DNA of 6,863 nt, taken from assembly GCA_005798965.1 (NCBI GenBank), contig SYIB01000097.1, positions 1 to 6,863 of the forward strand. The letters are read 5' to 3'. This stretch comes from Planctomycetia bacterium. Its GTDB lineage: Bacteria > Planctomycetota > Phycisphaerae > Phycisphaerales > SM1A02. Every line of letters begins with the position of its first letter. Within the stretch, counting starts at the first letter, position 1. The position numbers and the translations under genes are program-made. Positions 5,226 to 6,863 of this stretch are shown in pieces. Below the pieces are notes generated by a model. It saw nothing but the letters and a program-made list of their open reading frames with translations, was not told the DNA's origin and did not search any database.

Positions 5226-6533
5226 TCACCGCGCCTTGCGGCGGTCGGGGCGGATCGCAGCGCCCAACGTGCGCTGGCCCTTCTTGAGCTCCACGATCCA
5301 CACGTCCTTCTCAGGGATCGGGCCGTCGGCAAATGAAATCGTGCCGCTCACGCCGGGATAGCCGCGAATCGAAGCCAGTTCCGCGGTCATCGTGGCGGCA
5401 CAACCGGGGGGGCGGATCCCCGAGGTCGGGCCGCTCTGGTTGGGGTAGGAGCGAGTCGACACCTTGGGCGCACGCGCGTGCGCGAACTTCACGAGCATCG
5501 CTGCGTCGTAGCCGAGTGCCGAAAAGCCCGTGGGGGCCTCGCCGAAGGCCGCCGTGTAGTCCTGCGCGAATCGGTGCGCCGCTTCGCTGGCACCCTCGCC
5601 GAACCAGGCATGGGCACAGAACGCCACGCCATCGGTCGCACCATCGAGCAGCGTGTCGAGGCCAGTGAAATCGAGTCCGTCGCCGCCCATGCAGCGCACG
5701 CCCGGCAGAGCCGCTCGCACGGCGGGGAGCACGGTCGTAACCAGATCGGGTTCAAGCGCAAGGAACACCGCATCGACGCCCTTGCTCGCCGCAGCCTCGA
5801 GCTGCTGCTTGAGCTGCGTGGATCGAGCGCTGACCGACAGCGTGACGGTGCCACCGAACGCCGGCACGGCCTTCTCCACGAAGCCGCCGATCGTGCGCGT
5901 GTAGTCGTAGTGCGGGTCGATCACCATGACCACGCGCTTGCCCCAGCGCTCGACCATGTACTGCGCTGCCGCCACGGCCTGCGCATCATCGGTGAAGCAG
6001 GCAAGGAAGGTGCTCGCAGGCCAATGCCCCAGTTCGGGCAGCTTCGGATCGGTCGCGCCCACGATCACGAATGGTGCCGCGCACGGGGGATCCTTGGCGT
6101 TGGCCGAGAGGAACGCGCGGATGCCAGCAGCCGCGATGTCCGAGTCGGTGAATCCAAGTCCGATCGACGCTCCCTCGCGGCGAAGTCGCTCGCCCACGAC
6201 CGCTGCCGTCGAGGTGCTTGAGCGCGAGTCGGCGCGATCGACTGCTGCTGACTGCCATCGACTGAAGACGCGGGCGGCGCCATGGTTGCTCGAGGTCGAC
6301 CAGCCCCCGCTCATGCTTCGGCTCGCGGGATCATCCGGCGCCCACGCGATGTCCTGCTCCAGGACCCAGGCCGGCGGTGGCGCCTGCAGCGCGAGCTGCG
6401 CGCCCTTCCACGCGGGCGTGCCGAGCGCGGCTTGCGAGCCGGTCTCGTCGAAGATCACCGCGATCCGGTTCGATCGCTCGCACCCGGCGGCGAGGGCGAG
6501 CGCACAGGCAACGATGCCAAGGCGTTGGATCAT
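5226..6533 (-). CDS. Substrate-binding lipoprotein, branched-chain amino acid (LivJ/Peripla_BP_6) type
   Basis: A 435-residue predicted lipoprotein. The signal peptide MIQRLGIVACALALAAGC ends in a lipobox (LAAGC) with C18 as the lipidated residue. The body resembles type I periplasmic binding proteins of the LivJ/Leu-Ile-Val family: RIAVIFDETGSQAALGTPAW near the N-terminus (23-42), FVIVGATDPKLPE (155-167), the hinge-type segment RVVMVIDPHYDYTRTIGGF (200-218), GVDAVFLALEPD (252-263), MGGDGLDFTGLDTL (282-295), GYDAAMLVKFA (341-351) and GVSGTISFADG (394-404). Residues about 68-112 are Ser/Arg-rich and match the family poorly. No permease or ATPase gene lies beside it, so it may serve a distant transporter or a sensory role; the ligand is unknown. 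Start 6533 is chosen because the signal peptide begins directly there. An in-frame ATG at 6578 overlaps the upstream stop as ATGA and would add 15 residues before the signal peptide. The stop lies one base from that of the convergent CDF gene. Confidence 0.87.
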   Translation of the reverse strand: MIQRLGIVACALALAAGCERSNRIAVIFDETGSQAALGTPAWKGAQLALQAPPPAWVLEQDIAWAPDDPASRSMSGGWSTSSNHGAARVFSRWQSAAVDRADSRSSTSTAAVVGERLRREGASIGLGFTDSDIAAAGIRAFLSANAKDPPCAAPFVIVGATDPKLPELGHWPASTFLACFTDDAQAVAAAQYMVERWGKRVVMVIDPHYDYTRTIGGFVEKAVPAFGGTVTLSVSARSTQLKQQLEAAASKGVDAVFLALEPDLVTTVLPAVRAALPGVRCMGGDGLDFTGLDTLLDGATDGVAFCAHAWFGEGASEAAHRFAQDYTAAFGEAPTGFSALGYDAAMLVKFAHARAPKVSTRSYPNQSGPTSGIRPPGCAATMTAELASIRGYPGVSGTISFADGPIPEKDVWIVELKKGQRTLGAAIRPDRRKAR

Positions 6534-6539
6534 GCCGCG

Positions 6540-6545
6540 AGTGTA
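6540..6545 (-). promoter_or_regulatory. Putative -10 element of the substrate-binding lipoprotein gene
   Basis: On the minus strand this reads TACACT, a TANNNT hexamer exactly 6 nt before the ATG at 6533, the same spacing as before arsM. No Shine-Dalgarno is present in the 41 bp after the upstream gene's stop, and no clear -35 is seen. It suggests a leaderless transcript. If the gene instead starts at 6578, this hexamer would be coding and meaningless. Confidence 0.33.
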
Positions 6546-6574
6546 GATCGAAGCGCTGGCTGACTGGCGAGGAC

Positions 6575-6863
6575 TCATTCCGCGCCGGGCGGATGGAAGG
6601 GCAGGTGGCTCAGGTCGGTGATCGTGACCGTGAGGTCCTTGAATGTGCGCGTGTGCGGGTGCGGGACATTGGGACTGACGACGAAGTTGCGCCCAGCAGG
6701 ATGAAGCGCGCGGAACGCTCGCATGCCGGTTGGATCGAATCGATCCGGCGACCACTTGCACTCGATGGCATCGGCGCTGCCCCGCGGACCGGGCACGATG
6801 AAGTCCACCTCGTGCCGATCCTGTCGCCAGTGGTGCACCTGCTTGGGCAAGCCTTGTGCCAGC
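6575..6863 (-). CDS. C-terminal end of a DUF4143-type ATP-binding protein (5' end missing)
   Basis: Only the last 95 or so codons are in the window; the frame stays open to the edge. The sequence WRQDRHEVDFIVPGP, followed by ADAIECKW, is the typical end of AAA-type ATP-binding proteins carrying DUF4143. The aspartate of EVDF (bases 6803-6805) and the E-C-K triplet (6755-6763) form the D...ExK pattern of a PD-(D/E)XK nuclease-like fold. After this, FRALHPAGRNFVVSPN matches the family's usual closing strand. The N-terminal Walker A and B motifs would lie beyond the window. The cellular role of these proteins is poorly defined. A TTG at 6850 could be read as a start but would leave only the nuclease-like end, so a truncated view of a longer gene is far more likely. 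The gene is followed on the same strand by the lipoprotein gene, with its TGA overlapping a possible ATG at 6578. Confidence 0.78.
   Translation of the reverse strand, partial: LAQGLPKQVHHWRQDRHEVDFIVPGPRGSADAIECKWSPDRFDPTGMRAFRALHPAGRNFVVSPNVPHPHTRTFKDLTVTITDLSHLPFHPPGAE

Noticed and set aside
5228..5244. ACCGC/GCGGT hairpin just past the CDF stop as a terminator
   Set aside because: The stem is only 5 bp, has no T-run, and lies within the coding end of the lipoprotein gene.
4208..5332. A 374-codon open frame on the minus strand opposite the CDF gene
   Set aside because: It is rich in Arg, Pro, His and Gly, has no recognisable domain, and is antisense to a clear CDF gene. Long antisense frames are expected in GC-rich coding DNA.
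5478..6221. A 247-codon plus-strand open frame opposite the lipoprotein gene
   Set aside because: Composition is Arg/His/Ala-rich with no domain, and the opposite strand has a signal peptide and family motifs. It is a shadow frame.
6200..6330. Possible frameshift in the lipoprotein gene at its Ser/Arg-rich segment
   Set aside because: The alternative frames do not give better family similarity, and the main frame is open throughout with recognisable family sequence on both sides.

Overview
The window is a GC-rich, densely coded piece of a bacterial chromosome. It holds seven genes, two of them cut by the window edges. Base composition, abundant GATC-centred palindromes, and an opening gene that joins redoxin, cytochrome c, copper-monooxygenase-like and EF-hand modules in one exported-type protein all suggest a member of the Planctomycetota, perhaps a Phycisphaerae-like lineage. 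That placement is an inference from gene style; there is no rRNA or marker gene here to confirm it. I see no mobile element, CRISPR array, tRNA or rRNA.

Left part, plus strand (1-2663): the 3' part of the multi-domain redox protein is followed after 35 bp by arsM, an arsenite S-adenosylmethionine methyltransferase whose N-terminus is unusually rich in paired cysteines. Middle, minus strand (2691-4131): a two-gene operon of a DUF1801 protein followed by a ROK-family sugar kinase that looks most like a ScrK-type fructokinase. arsM and the kinase converge across only 27 bp.

Right part: a 157-bp divergent intergenic region (4132-4288) separates the DUF1801 gene from a plus-strand cation diffusion facilitator (4289-5224) with a cysteine-bearing C-terminal tail. 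One base past its stop lies the stop of a convergent minus-strand gene for a lipoprotein of the branched-chain amino-acid-type substrate-binding family (5226-6533). Upstream of that, on the same strand, is the C-terminal end of a DUF4143-type ATP-binding protein (6575 to the window edge).

No single pathway links these genes. arsM and the cation efflux protein are each compatible with metal(loid) handling, but they are not adjacent and no arsR or arsB is visible. The most noteworthy signals are the modular redox/copper/calcium protein, the cysteine clusters in ArsM and in the CDF tail, a recurrent arrangement of a -10-like hexamer 6-8 nt before the start codon without a Shine-Dalgarno (suggesting leaderless transcripts), and strong over-representation of CGATCG, including six copies of the HIP1-like octamer GCGATCGC. 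I found no convincing evidence of an entirely new multi-gene system.
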